Positions 9,231 to 18,117 of a DNA stretch of 64,000 nucleotides are shown piece by piece. The position numbers and the translations under genes were made by a program. The notes below the pieces were generated by a model. It was given only the letters and a program-made list of their open reading frames with translations, was not told the origin of the DNA and searched no databases. Each line of letters begins with the position of its first letter. The first letter of the stretch is position 1. This DNA is from Flavobacterium sp. NRK F7 (GTDB lineage: Bacteria > Bacteroidota > Bacteroidia > Flavobacteriales > Flavobacteriaceae). Where the stretch lies: the NCBI RefSeq assembly GCF_024054195.1, contig NZ_JAMXLB010000001.1, forward strand, positions 708,493 to 772,492. The letters run 5' to 3'.

Positions 9231-9836
9231 ATGTTTGCAGAATTTGCATTTCCCATATTTGAGCGTGCGATTAACGATTATCACGTTATTGACGATGTGT
9301 ACCAACCCGTACAAAATCCATATGAAAAAGGAACTATTGAGTACTTATTGTATGCAAAAAACTGGGTAGACACAGTGCAATGGCATTATGAAGATATTAT
9401 TCGTGACCCACAAATAGATCCTGTAGCGGCTTTAGATTTAAAAAGAAAAATTGATGCTTCTAATCAAGTACGTACGGATATGGTAGAGTATATAGATAGT
9501 TATTTTCTTCAAAAATATGCAAATGTTCAGGTCAAAGCAGATGCAAAAATCAATACAGAAAGTCCGGCTTGGGCCATTGATAGACTTTCGATTTTAGCGT
9601 TGAAAATTTATCATATGAATGAAGAAGCTACAAGAACAGAAGCAACCCCAGAACATAGAGCAAAATGTCAAGAAAAATTGAATGTTTTGTTAGACCAAAA
9701 AAATGACATGTTTACTTCCATTAGCCAATTGATTGAAGATATTGAAAATGGTGATAAGTACATGAAAGTATACAAACAAATGAAAATGTATAACGACGAG
9801 GAATTGAATCCTGTGTTGTATCAAAATAAAAAATAG
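9231..9836 (+). CDS. DUF4254 domain protein
   Basis: 201 residues, soluble and mainly helical, with no signal peptide. The N-terminal pattern FPIFERAINDYHVIDDVYQP, the central WAIDRLSILALKIYHM and the late CQEKLNVLLDQK fit the Bacteroidota family DUF4254, usually found just before a GT9 glycosyltransferase, as here (10 nt downstream). The pairing suggests a role in LPS core or surface glycan assembly, but no activity is known to me. Confidence 0.85.
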   Translation: MFAEFAFPIFERAINDYHVIDDVYQPVQNPYEKGTIEYLLYAKNWVDTVQWHYEDIIRDPQIDPVAALDLKRKIDASNQVRTDMVEYIDSYFLQKYANVQVKADAKINTESPAWAIDRLSILALKIYHMNEEATRTEATPEHRAKCQEKLNVLLDQKNDMFTSISQLIEDIENGDKYMKVYKQMKMYNDEELNPVLYQNKK

Positions 9837-9846
9837 TCATCGCTAG

Positions 9847-10884
9847 ATGTCTACACCAATACATATTTTAGTAATAAGGCTTTCAGCTATGGGTGATGTT
9901 GCTATGACAGTTCCTGTGTTGAGAGCTTTTTCTATGCAATACCCTGAACATTCTATAACTGTAGTTTCTCGGCCTTTTTTTAAACCCTTTTTTCAAGATA
10001 TTCCAAATGTAAATTTCTTTGCAGTGGATTTAGTAAAAAGGCATAAAGGATTTCTAGGACTGTTACGCTTGTTTTTTGATTTACGAAAATTAAACATCAA
10101 TGCTGTTGCTGATTTACACAATGTGTTGCGTTCCAAAATAATCCGAATCTTGTTTTTTCTTTCTGGAAAAAAAGTGGCAGCAACTGATAAAGGCAGAAAA
10201 GCTAAAAAAGAATTAACCCGATTAGAGAATAAGATTTTCGCTCCCGTAAAACCCATGTTTCAAAATCATGCAGACACTTTTCAAAAATTAGGTTTTCCAA
10301 TGGATTTGTCTGTAGTTCCATTTCCTGAAAAAGCAATTTTATCGGAAGCAATTCTTGAAAAAGTACCCTTTGATACCCATAAAAAAAATATTGGAATTGC
10401 CCCTTTTGCACAATATGAAAGTAAAGTATATCCTTTCGATTTGATGCAACAAGTAATCCAACAATTAGCGTCTCATTCTCATTATAACATCTATCTTTTT
10501 GGAGGTGGAGCAAAAGAAATTCAGTTATTGGAACAATTAAAATCGAATTATTCTAATGTCATTGTTTTGGCTGGTAAATTAACTTTGGAACAAGAACTTA
10601 TGATAATTTCTAATCTAGATTTGATGCTTTCTATGGATTCTGGGAATGCGCATATCGCAGCCATGTTAGGTATTAAAGTAATTACCCTTTGGGGAGCAAC
10701 CCATCCTTATGCTGGTTTTAAGCCCTTCCATCAACCGGATGCCTTTTGTATTACTGCAGACAGAACCCAATACCCACTGTTGCCCACATCGGTTTATGGA
10801 AATAAAAAAGTTGCAGGATACGAAGACGTGATGCGATCGATTGCTCCACAAACGGTTACCTCTAAAATAGAAAGTGTTTTGTAG
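9847..10884 (+). CDS. Glycosyltransferase family 9 (heptosyltransferase-like)
   Basis: 345 residues. The start HILVIRLSAMGDVAMTVPVLRAF is the hallmark of GT9 LPS heptosyltransferases, and the C-terminal nucleotide-sugar site shows LFGGGAKE, SMDSGNAHIAAMLG and TLWGATHPYAGF. These GT-B enzymes add heptose or a related sugar to the LPS inner core in the cytoplasm. It follows DUF4254 by 10 nt as an apparent operon and converges with the acyltransferase at 10892. The sugar donor is not determinable. Confidence 0.9.
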   Translation: MSTPIHILVIRLSAMGDVAMTVPVLRAFSMQYPEHSITVVSRPFFKPFFQDIPNVNFFAVDLVKRHKGFLGLLRLFFDLRKLNINAVADLHNVLRSKIIRILFFLSGKKVAATDKGRKAKKELTRLENKIFAPVKPMFQNHADTFQKLGFPMDLSVVPFPEKAILSEAILEKVPFDTHKKNIGIAPFAQYESKVYPFDLMQQVIQQLASHSHYNIYLFGGGAKEIQLLEQLKSNYSNVIVLAGKLTLEQELMIISNLDLMLSMDSGNAHIAAMLGIKVITLWGATHPYAGFKPFHQPDAFCITADRTQYPLLPTSVYGNKKVAGYEDVMRSIAPQTVTSKIESVL

Positions 10885-10891
10885 AAAACAG

Positions 10892-11635
10892 TTACTTATT
10901 GTATTTTTCCAATTCGTTTAAAATAACAGCTCGTGTTTGTTCTTTCAAGGCTACCTTATGATCTAAAGTCAAGCCTTTGGTTTCAATAAAAGGATGAACT
11001 TTTACACGCATACGCCCTGTGGTTCCACTAAAAAAACGAAAAGGAAAGCGTTTTTTATTGTCTATAAAAGTCATCGGAACAATAGGAATTTGATGTTCGA
11101 TTGCCAAACGAAAAGCACCGTCTTTAAACTCATCCAAAACAATACTTTCATCATCAGGAACACCACCTTCTGGGAAAATACAAATACTTAATCCTTGGTG
11201 TAAACGTTTTTGAGCCAATTCAAACACTTTAAAACGGCTTTTACTACTGCTTCGATCTACCATAATGCAAACGCGTTTGAAAAAGAAACCAAAAACAGGA
11301 ATTTTAGCCAATTCTTTTTTACCAACAAATACAAAAGGATTCTTTTTAACCACTAAAAGCATCAACATAATATCGGTCATAGAAGTATGATTGGCCACTA
11401 ACATATAACTTTCTCCTTTGACTAGTTTTTGTTCGTATTCTACTTTACGATAAAAACCCATTCCATAAAAAATAAGTTTCGCCCAAAAACGAGCTAAAAA
11501 GAAAAATTGAGGATAGGTCTTTTCACTTAAAATAGTGAGAAATAATATTGGAAAAAGAATTAGAATTGGAACAATTACCAAAAGGTAAAACCAAATGTGC
11601 CATACAATCCAAAAAGCATATTTTAGTATCTTCAT
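10892..11635 (-). CDS. 1-acyl-sn-glycerol-3-phosphate acyltransferase family protein
   Basis: 247 residues. One or two N-terminal membrane helices (about 7-38) precede the PlsC domain with the catalytic NHTSMTDIM (Nx-H-x4-D form, about residue 81) and the FPEGG substrate motif near 155. It should acylate lysophosphatidate or a related lysolipid at the inner membrane. A second PlsC family member lies at 40153. No exact promoter box is seen; a near match TAACGTTTG with one extra spacer base lies upstream. Confidence 0.9.
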   Translation of the reverse strand: MKILKYAFWIVWHIWFYLLVIVPILILFPILFLTILSEKTYPQFFFLARFWAKLIFYGMGFYRKVEYEQKLVKGESYMLVANHTSMTDIMLMLLVVKKNPFVFVGKKELAKIPVFGFFFKRVCIMVDRSSSKSRFKVFELAQKRLHQGLSICIFPEGGVPDDESIVLDEFKDGAFRLAIEHQIPIVPMTFIDNKKRFPFRFFSGTTGRMRVKVHPFIETKGLTLDHKVALKEQTRAVILNELEKYNK

Positions 11636-11830
11636 ATTTTTAAAACCAAACGTTAGGGTGTCGTTTCCATCATTTTCCTGCTATTCGTTTTATCTTTTAA
11701 ACGTTGTTTAAAAGGATATCACTACTATCAGGAGTAGACTCAAACAAAGGGTGTTTTTTAAAATTCTCTCAAAAATAGCAATATTATTCAACTCTTTAGA
11801 AATAACCTTTTCCCATTTCTGTAAAAGTGG

Positions 11831-11838
11831 TATTTTTG
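11831..11838 (+). promoter_or_regulatory. Candidate -7 box for trpS
   Basis: TATTTTTG, exact TAnnTTTG, ends 20 nt before the trpS ATG at 11859. The rest of the 11636-11858 gap shows no gene or strong repeat. Confidence 0.55.
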
Positions 11839-11858
11839 CGAGAAACAACAAGAAAAAA

Positions 11859-12827
11859 ATGTCAAAAATTTTAACTGGCGTTCAAAGTACAGGAACTCCA
11901 CACTTAGGAAATTTATTAGGTGCCATTTTACCAGCAATTGAAATGGCAAATGATCCAGCCAATGAATCGTTTCTTTTTATTGCCGATTTACATTCGATTA
12001 CGCAAATAAAAGACGGAAAAACCTTGCGAGCAAACACCTACAGTACGGCTGCTGCATGGCTTGCTTGTGGATTGGATACGAATAAAGTTGTCTTTTATAG
12101 ACAATCCGATGTGCCGCAAACCGCTGAGTTGTCTTGGTATTTGAGTTGTTTTTTCCCCTTTCAGAGATTAACCTTAGCGCATTCCTTTAAAGATAAAGCC
12201 GATAGATTAGAAGATGTAAACGCAGGTTTGTTTACGTATCCAATGTTAATGGCAGCGGATATTTTATTGTATGATGCAAATATTGTTCCTGTTGGAAAAG
12301 ACCAATTGCAGCATTTAGAAATCACTAGAGATGTGGCTTCTCGTTTTAATCATCAAATGGGAGAAACATTTGTATTGCCAGATGCCAAAATTGATGATAA
12401 CACGATGTTGATTCCAGGAACCGACGGACAAAAGATGAGTAAGTCTAGAAATAACACGATTAATATTTTTTTAGATGATAAAGCCTTGCGCAAGCAAATT
12501 ATGTCTATTCAAACGGATAGCACTCCTCTAGAAGAACCTAAAAACCCCGATACGTGCAATTGTTTTGCTTTGTACCAACTTTTAGCTACTGCTGAACAAA
12601 CAGCAACCATGAGAGCTAATTATTTAGGAGGGAATTACGGTTATGGTCATGCGAAACAAGCGTTGTTTGACTTGATTGTAGAAAAATTTGAAACTGTACG
12701 TGAAAAATACAGTTACTACATCAATAATTTGGATGAGGTGGATGCGTTATTAAAAGAAGGTGCTGCAAAAGCAAGCATAGTTGCTAATGGTGTTTTAGGA
12801 AGAGTACGAGTGAAATTAGGGTATTAA
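11859..12827 (+). CDS. trpS: Tryptophanyl-tRNA synthetase
   Basis: 322 residues. It charges tRNA-Trp. The start MSKILTGVQSTGTPHLGNLLG contains the class I HIGH-type motif (PHLGN), and GQKMSKSRNNTI is the KMSKS loop; both are diagnostic for TrpRS, as is the Rossmann stretch FIADLHSIT. The frame is open upstream to 11751, but those residues are not family-like and would precede the -7 box, so ATG 11859 is chosen. The gene is monocistronic and ends at a strong hairpin terminator. Confidence 0.96.
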   Translation: MSKILTGVQSTGTPHLGNLLGAILPAIEMANDPANESFLFIADLHSITQIKDGKTLRANTYSTAAAWLACGLDTNKVVFYRQSDVPQTAELSWYLSCFFPFQRLTLAHSFKDKADRLEDVNAGLFTYPMLMAADILLYDANIVPVGKDQLQHLEITRDVASRFNHQMGETFVLPDAKIDDNTMLIPGTDGQKMSKSRNNTINIFLDDKALRKQIMSIQTDSTPLEEPKNPDTCNCFALYQLLATAEQTATMRANYLGGNYGYGHAKQALFDLIVEKFETVREKYSYYINNLDEVDALLKEGAAKASIVANGVLGRVRVKLGY

Positions 12828-12844
12828 GAAAATGTGAGATATAG

Positions 12845-12872
12845 AAAAGCAGTTCAATTGAGCTGCTTTTTT
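12845..12872. terminator. Terminator after trpS
   Basis: AAAAGCAG and CTGCTTTT pair perfectly and the stem continues through a wobble into TC/GA around an AATT loop, followed by T-rich sequence. It lies between convergent genes, so it can serve both strands. Confidence 0.8.
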
Positions 12873-12883
12873 GATTTTAAACT

Positions 12884-13540
12884 TTAAGGCAATTCATCAT
12901 TATCTTTGATTTCTTTTACAACCCATTTCTTTTGTTTATTTGAATAAAAACAAGAAACTTTTTTTCGATTAAAATAGTCAAAAACCTCTAAGTAAGCGTT
13001 TTCTTGTGGTTTGTCTATTAAAACCCTACTTAAACTAATAACTGCTAAACCAGTATTATTCCTAACTTCTCCTTCAAAAATGGAATCAACAGGAATTGTT
13101 TTAATATTTACAGAACAATTCAAAAAATCACGATTATAAACTGCTCTTGTACCTAAAGAATCATATATAGAGAAGAAATAGTTTTCTGTTCCTTTAATTT
13201 CATCTGAAGAAATCTCCCATAATGAGTCAACTATTCCAAAGGTTACTTTTTTATGTTGAGGTATTAGTTTTATAAAATTAGACCTATATTTTTGAATTTC
13301 ATTGTTTGTCCTTAGCCATTCTTTTGTATTAGCAGTATTTATACTATCTAATTCCTTTTTGGAAATGATTTTACTATGTGTTTCATACGGTGGAGGTATA
13401 AATACAGGTTGTTTTTTGTAATAATCTTTAATTATATCAGGCAACACATCGCACAATACTTCTGATTCTAGTTGTTCGTAGGTTTTATCTATACAAGAAA
13501 ACAATAGTAAAGAAATTAAAAGCACACAAATATTTTTCAT
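12884..13540 (-). CDS. Lipoprotein of unknown function, paralog B
   Basis: 218 residues from ATG 13540 (an upstream ATG at 13561 would add seven residues before the signal peptide). MKNICVLLISLLLFSC is a lipoprotein signal with the lipidated Cys at 16. The mature start DKTYEQLESEVLCDVLPDII is nearly the same as in the gene just upstream, and both end in a LSRVLIDK / STTRVLFNK-type block followed by a KWVVKEI / KWTVKEI tail, so the two are tandem duplicates. I do not recognise the family. The two start 10 nt apart as an operon. Confidence 0.75.
   Translation of the reverse strand: MKNICVLLISLLLFSCIDKTYEQLESEVLCDVLPDIIKDYYKKQPVFIPPPYETHSKIISKKELDSINTANTKEWLRTNNEIQKYRSNFIKLIPQHKKVTFGIVDSLWEISSDEIKGTENYFFSIYDSLGTRAVYNRDFLNCSVNIKTIPVDSIFEGEVRNNTGLAVISLSRVLIDKPQENAYLEVFDYFNRKKVSCFYSNKQKKWVVKEIKDNDELP
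13437..13492 (-). repeat. 56-bp repeat, copy in paralog B
   Basis: Fifty-four of 56 bases match 14068-14123. It encodes the shared mature N-terminus of the two lipoproteins. Confidence 0.85.
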
Positions 13541-13550
13541 GTCAAATTTA

Positions 13551-14192
13551 TTACTTAACAATTTCTTTTACTGTCCATTTATTATTTATTTTTTCTGCCA
13601 TAACTTCAATCGAATATGGTAAACAACCAAAGGGATGTAATTTAAAATAGGCTTTTGATTTAGTTTTGTTAAAAAGAACTCGTGTTGTACTAATCATTGC
13701 AGTAAGATTCCGATCCAATATGAACTCTCCCATAGACGCAATAGTATCGTTATCTAAAAGTTTTATTTTTAATGTAGATTTTACTATTTCATTATTTCTG
13801 ATTTTTCTTTCTTTTATGCTGTCAAACATGATTTGATTTTGGTTTAAGCAATTAAATTCAGATTTATTGATAGAAAACATGAGTGAATTTAAACCAATAT
13901 ATATTTTGTTTTTTTCTTTTGCTAGTTTCTTTATGTATTCTAATTTACTTTTCAAGTTGATTACAATTGAATCATCTTCTGAAAAAGTTTCATCAATTTT
14001 ATTTAATAAATCAGAACTTTGTGGTTGTGGTGGAACTAAATCTAATTGAATAAATGGTGGTATAATTTCAGGCAACACATCGCACAGTACTTCTGCTTCT
14101 AGTTGTTCGTAGGTTTTATCTATTGTTTTTGTGTTTTCTTTACAATTGATAAAAAACAAGGATAGTATTAAAATAAAAGTACCTTTTCTCAT
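13551..14192 (-). CDS. Lipoprotein of unknown function, paralog A
   Basis: 213 residues. MRKGTFILILSLFFINC is a lipoprotein signal (Cys 17). The mature N-terminus repeats the DKTYEQLE-EVLCDVLP-II motif of the downstream gene, and the two share a KWTVKEIV-type C-terminus. No enzymatic motif is visible. Its start codon lies in the loop of a 13-bp perfect hairpin that follows the ppc stop, and the 3' arm of the stem encodes residues 2-6. Inside the loop TAATATTG matches the -7 box at seven of eight bases, 4 nt before the ATG, so this gene might be transcribed as a leaderless message. Confidence 0.75.
   Translation of the reverse strand: MRKGTFILILSLFFINCKENTKTIDKTYEQLEAEVLCDVLPEIIPPFIQLDLVPPQPQSSDLLNKIDETFSEDDSIVINLKSKLEYIKKLAKEKNKIYIGLNSLMFSINKSEFNCLNQNQIMFDSIKERKIRNNEIVKSTLKIKLLDNDTIASMGEFILDRNLTAMISTTRVLFNKTKSKAYFKLHPFGCLPYSIEVMAEKINNKWTVKEIVK
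14068..14123 (-). repeat. 56-bp repeat, copy in paralog A
   Basis: Direct copy of 13437-13492 with two substitutions, in a gene pair whose remaining sequence has diverged strongly. Confidence 0.85.
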
Positions 14193-14220
14193 AACACAAT
14201 ATTAATAAGAAAAGGTACTT
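14177..14220 (-). terminator. ppc terminator hairpin overlapping the next start codon
   Basis: On the minus strand, AAGTACCTTTTCT (14220-14208) and AGAAAAGGTACTT (14189-14177) form a perfect 13-bp stem with an 18-nt loop, followed by TTATTTTAAT. It starts 6 nt after the ppc stop, so it reads as an intrinsic terminator. The ATG of the lipoprotein (14192-14190) is the last three bases of the loop. Confidence 0.7.
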
Positions 14221-14226
14221 CAAAAA

Positions 14227-16803
14227 TTAAGCCGAATTTCGACTCGCATTGATATTTCCAAACAAGGATCGGGTTACGATTTTTTCATAAACTGCAATTT
14301 GATTTTCATCTGGGTTGTCACTCTCTTTTAAGGCTTTAATTTTTAATAAAGCATATTGCTGTATGGTGAGCAAGGGTAAGACAATTTTTTCACGCATGGC
14401 TACCGAAGCTTTTCCATCGGGATAATTTTCCATTAATTCGGTAAAACCAGATATTTTCAATAACAATAGTTTCGTTTCCAAATATTCGTCATGAATAATC
14501 GTCCAGAACGCACCATATTCAGGATCTTTTTGCATATAAGCCGTTAATGGGAAAAACGACTTACTCAAAGCCATCATACTATTTTCTAATAGCGTTTTAA
14601 AGAATAAGGAGTTCTTGTATAAATTTTGAACATCTTCCCAATTTCCGTTTTCTTCAAAATATTTTAAAGCAGTTCCTACACCAAAAAAACCAGGTACATT
14701 TTGTTTCAATTGACTCCAAGAACCTACAAAAGGAATGGCTCTCAAATCGTCTAAATTGAGTTGGGCCGATTGTTTTCTTTTCGAAGGGCGACTTCCAATA
14801 TTGGTTTTAGCATAATAATTTAAGGTACTCATGTTTTCCAAGTATGGAACAAATTTGGGGTGCTTTTTAAAATCGATATACTTTTGATAACTAATTTCAG
14901 AAAGTTTCTGCATCACTTCTTTCTCTTTTTCTGTCAAATGATTTTCTTCATGATGAAAAACCTGATTATTGGCTCCAGCACTCAAAAGATTTTCTAGATT
15001 GTAGCGACAAGAATCTAGCGTGCCGAAATTAGAGCTAATCGTTTGTCCTTGAATGGTCAATTGAATTTGCTTGTTTTCAATTTCGGGACCTAAAGAAGCA
15101 TAAAACTGATGTGTCTTTCCACCACCACGCGCTGGAGGACCACCACGACCATCAAAAAAGACTACTTTAATGTTGTATTTTCTAGACATGGCTGAAATAG
15201 CCGTTTTGGCTTTATAAATTCCCCAGTTGGCCATTAAATAACCACCATCTTTGGTACCGTCAGAAAAACCAAGCATAATGGTTTGTTGGTTTCCTCTTCT
15301 TTCTAAATGTTCTTTATACGTTTGATTGGTATACAATTGTTCCATAACAACATCTGCCTTTTCCAAATCGGCTACACTTTCAAAAAGAGGCACAATATCT
15401 ACAGGAGGATTTTTCCAATTGGTCAAACGAAATAAAGACAAGGCTTCCATGACATTTAAAGCATTTTCATTATTACTAATGATATAGCGATTACAACCTA
15501 ATTCGCCGTTTTTTTCTTGGATGGTTTTAATGGCTCTTATAGAACCCAATGTTGATTTTGTACCTATTTCAGAAAAATCATCTTCATTTAAATTTGCAGT
15601 AACCGTGGATAAAATTTCAATTTTTGCAGCTTCGTCTAATTCATTATAATTTACAGAAAATAAAGCTGGATTTTTAGAAATAATATCTTGAAAAACTGCT
15701 TGATGAATTTTACTATTTTGTCTAATGTCTAAAGTAGCAAAATGGTATCCAAACACTTTTACTTTATTGAGTAAATCTTCAATCTCATCTAAATACAACG
15801 ATTGGTGTTTGTGAATTAAAAGGTCTTTCACCTTATTTAATTCGGCAAGTAATTCTTCTTTGGAAATGAAGACGGTTCCTTCCGAATAAAATACGGATCG
15901 ATACAATTTATTTTCGATAACACTGATTACTTCTTCTACACCAGAAAAGGTTAGTTTTCTTTTTAATTTTCGAATATCTAAATAATAGCATTTCAAAATA
16001 GCGGTTCGTAATCGGTCGGCTACTTTTAAGGTTATTTCTGTGGTTACAAATGGATTCCCATCACGATCTCCACCTGGCCAAAAGCCAAGATTTAAAATAT
16101 CATTTTGCAATACTGATTTTTTCTTAAAAATATTCTTTTGAATGTATTGCATCATTTCACCGACAGTATGGTAGAATACATTTTCCAAATACCAAATTAA
16201 ACTTACTGCTTCGTCAAAAGGTGTTGGTTTTTCTTTTTTTATAAAAGGTGTTTTTCCTAATTGAGCTAGCAGTTCTTTGATAGAATTCAAGTCATTAATT
16301 TTAACTGCTTCGGTTAAATCGGTAATAATTCCTAAAACAGAGCCTGGATAAAATTGGGTTGGATGTGCTGTTAAAACAGTTCGCACTTTAAACTCGTTCA
16401 AAAAAGTAATTAATTCTTCTTTTTTAAAACGTTGTTCTGCTCTTTCTTTCATACTACGTAGTGAGCCACTTCCTTCTAAATTGTTTACCACATCAAAAGC
16501 CGCATCTTCAATGGCATCAAATAATACCACTTGTCTTTCCACATATTGAATAAAACGAAACATTAAGTCTATTTTCTCTTTTTCAGAAGCGTTTTCGAGA
16601 TATTTGGTGGTAAAATTTTCAAAAATCTCATCGGGACTATGATTGTTTTTATAGCCTTGCTGACAAACATCTGAAAACAACGGTAATAAAACGCCTGTAT
16701 TGTTAATTTCATCATAAGGAAGCGTGATAAAAATACTGTTGTAAATATTAAACTTGGAAGCTACGTTTTGTTCAAAACGCTCTAGTTTGGGTAAAGAATA
16801 CAT
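14227..16803 (-). CDS. ppc: Phosphoenolpyruvate carboxylase
   Basis: 858 residues from ATG 16803, giving MYSLPKLERFEQNV; a GTG at 16821 is possible but adds nothing family-like. The enzyme makes oxaloacetate from PEP and bicarbonate to refill the TCA cycle. Catalytic blocks are TAHPTQF (His, residue ~150), GFWPGGDRDGNPFVT, GFSDGTKDGGY and FFDGRGGPPARGGGK. The last differs from the enterobacterial FHGRGG form by Asp for His before the GRGG loop, which I believe is usual in Bacteroidota. No exact promoter box is seen. A hairpin terminator follows at once and overlaps the next gene. Confidence 0.95.
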   Translation of the reverse strand: MYSLPKLERFEQNVASKFNIYNSIFITLPYDEINNTGVLLPLFSDVCQQGYKNNHSPDEIFENFTTKYLENASEKEKIDLMFRFIQYVERQVVLFDAIEDAAFDVVNNLEGSGSLRSMKERAEQRFKKEELITFLNEFKVRTVLTAHPTQFYPGSVLGIITDLTEAVKINDLNSIKELLAQLGKTPFIKKEKPTPFDEAVSLIWYLENVFYHTVGEMMQYIQKNIFKKKSVLQNDILNLGFWPGGDRDGNPFVTTEITLKVADRLRTAILKCYYLDIRKLKRKLTFSGVEEVISVIENKLYRSVFYSEGTVFISKEELLAELNKVKDLLIHKHQSLYLDEIEDLLNKVKVFGYHFATLDIRQNSKIHQAVFQDIISKNPALFSVNYNELDEAAKIEILSTVTANLNEDDFSEIGTKSTLGSIRAIKTIQEKNGELGCNRYIISNNENALNVMEALSLFRLTNWKNPPVDIVPLFESVADLEKADVVMEQLYTNQTYKEHLERRGNQQTIMLGFSDGTKDGGYLMANWGIYKAKTAISAMSRKYNIKVVFFDGRGGPPARGGGKTHQFYASLGPEIENKQIQLTIQGQTISSNFGTLDSCRYNLENLLSAGANNQVFHHEENHLTEKEKEVMQKLSEISYQKYIDFKKHPKFVPYLENMSTLNYYAKTNIGSRPSKRKQSAQLNLDDLRAIPFVGSWSQLKQNVPGFFGVGTALKYFEENGNWEDVQNLYKNSLFFKTLLENSMMALSKSFFPLTAYMQKDPEYGAFWTIIHDEYLETKLLLLKISGFTELMENYPDGKASVAMREKIVLPLLTIQQYALLKIKALKESDNPDENQIAVYEKIVTRSLFGNINASRNSA

Positions 16804-16900
16804 TGCAAATAAATTTGTCACTAATTTACGGTAATAATTTTAAAGAATTCCTACTAAGACAGTTACAAATTAAACACATTGTTATTTTTTTATGAATTTT

Positions 16901-18013
16901 TCAAATTAATTCAAATATTTTTCCCGGTAAGGGTCGTATTACGCCTTTTAATTCCATATTTAATAAAATGGATGAGGTTTTAAAAACAGGTAGCGCACAT
17001 TCTAAGGCAATCGTATCAATTGATTCGGAAATATGGGTTTGTAAATAATTGTATATCTTTTGTTCTTCATCCGATAAAGTAACAAATAATTGTTTTTGTA
17101 TGGCTTTTTGATTTGTTTTATGTTTGGCTTTGATTTCCCAATTTAACATGTAAAGTATATCGGCAGCACAAGTAAGCGTATGGGCACGTTGGGTTTTAAT
17201 TAGATTATTACAGCCTTGACTGTATTTATCAGTAGTTCTTCCTGGAACAGCAAAAACATCTCGGTTATAATCATTTGCGATTTGAGCTGTGATTAATGAA
17301 CCTCCTTTTTCGGCACTTTCAATCACAAGTGTCGCTTCACTCATTCCAGCTACAATGCGATTTCTTTTTACAAAATTTTCTCTATCTGGTTTTGAATTGC
17401 TCCAAAATTCAGTAATAAAGCCACCATTTTCTTCCATTTTAACCATATGTTTTTTATGATTTTTGGGATATATTTGGTTTAAACCATGTGCCAAAACACC
17501 AATAGTTTGTAGTCCAAATTCCATAGCTGCTTGATGTGCAACGATATCCACACCATATGCAAAGCCACTTACAATTATGGGTTGTAAAGGTGCTAATTCT
17601 TCGATTATTTTTCTGGTCATTTCTGAACCATACGTGGTCACCTGTCGTGTGCCTACAATACTAATTATTTTTGAATTGTTGAGGTTTATGTTACCAGAGG
17701 TAAAAAGTAGAACAGGTGCGTCAAAGCATTGTTTGAGTTTTTCAGGATAAAAGTCATCTAAATAGTACCAAACTGAAATGTTTTCGTTTTCGATAAAAAG
17801 CATTTCTTTTTCCGTTTTTTGAAAAATGGTTGAGTCTTGGAGATTTTTCAGTATGGTTTTGCCAATACCTTCAATTTTAGCAAGAGTTGTGGTTTTACTT
17901 TTAAAAACAGCTTCTGCGGAACCGCAATTTTGAATTAGTTTTTTGGCAAGAATATCACCAATTCCTTCCACTTGCAATAATGCAAGCGTGTAGTATAAAT
18001 CGTTTTGTAACAT
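16901..18013 (-). CDS. dprA: DNA-processing protein DprA (Smf)
   Basis: 370 residues. DprA loads RecA onto incoming single strands during natural transformation. N-terminal helix-hairpin-helix repeats (VEGIGDILAKKL, IEGIGKTILKNL, about 14-60) precede the Rossmann-like domain with IVGTRQVTTYG, SGFAYGVDIVAHQAA and GGSLITAQIANDYNRDVFAVPG (about 113-290). A C-terminal winged-helix segment follows. It has a full consensus promoter and lies just after the terminator of the gene at 18118. Confidence 0.94.
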   Translation of the reverse strand: MLQNDLYYTLALLQVEGIGDILAKKLIQNCGSAEAVFKSKTTTLAKIEGIGKTILKNLQDSTIFQKTEKEMLFIENENISVWYYLDDFYPEKLKQCFDAPVLLFTSGNINLNNSKIISIVGTRQVTTYGSEMTRKIIEELAPLQPIIVSGFAYGVDIVAHQAAMEFGLQTIGVLAHGLNQIYPKNHKKHMVKMEENGGFITEFWSNSKPDRENFVKRNRIVAGMSEATLVIESAEKGGSLITAQIANDYNRDVFAVPGRTTDKYSQGCNNLIKTQRAHTLTCAADILYMLNWEIKAKHKTNQKAIQKQLFVTLSDEEQKIYNYLQTHISESIDTIALECALPVFKTSSILLNMELKGVIRPLPGKIFELI

Positions 18014-18046
18014 GGCGTGTAATAAATAAATGGCTTATATAATACA

Positions 18047-18076
18047 CAAAAGTAGGGTTAATTTTGGAATAACCAA
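18047..18076 (-). promoter_or_regulatory. Promoter TTG-N19-TACTTTTG for dprA
   Basis: Minus strand: TTG (18076-18074), 19 nt, TACTTTTG (18054-18047), an exact fit to the flavobacterial consensus, ending 33 nt before the dprA ATG. Confidence 0.75.
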
Positions 18077-18085
18077 ATCGAATAA

Positions 18086-18113
18086 AAAAGGTATCTTAAA
18101 TTAGATACCTTTT
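18086..18113 (-). terminator. Terminator after the 18118 gene
   Basis: AAAAGGTATCT / AGATACCTTTT is a perfect 11-bp stem with a 6-nt loop, starting 4 nt after the stop codon and followed on the minus strand by TTTATT. Confidence 0.8.
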
Positions 18114-18117
18114 CATT

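Noticed and set aside
11751..11858. Upstream extension of trpS
   Set aside because: The TrpRS N-terminus begins at ATG 11859, and the extension covers the -7 box.
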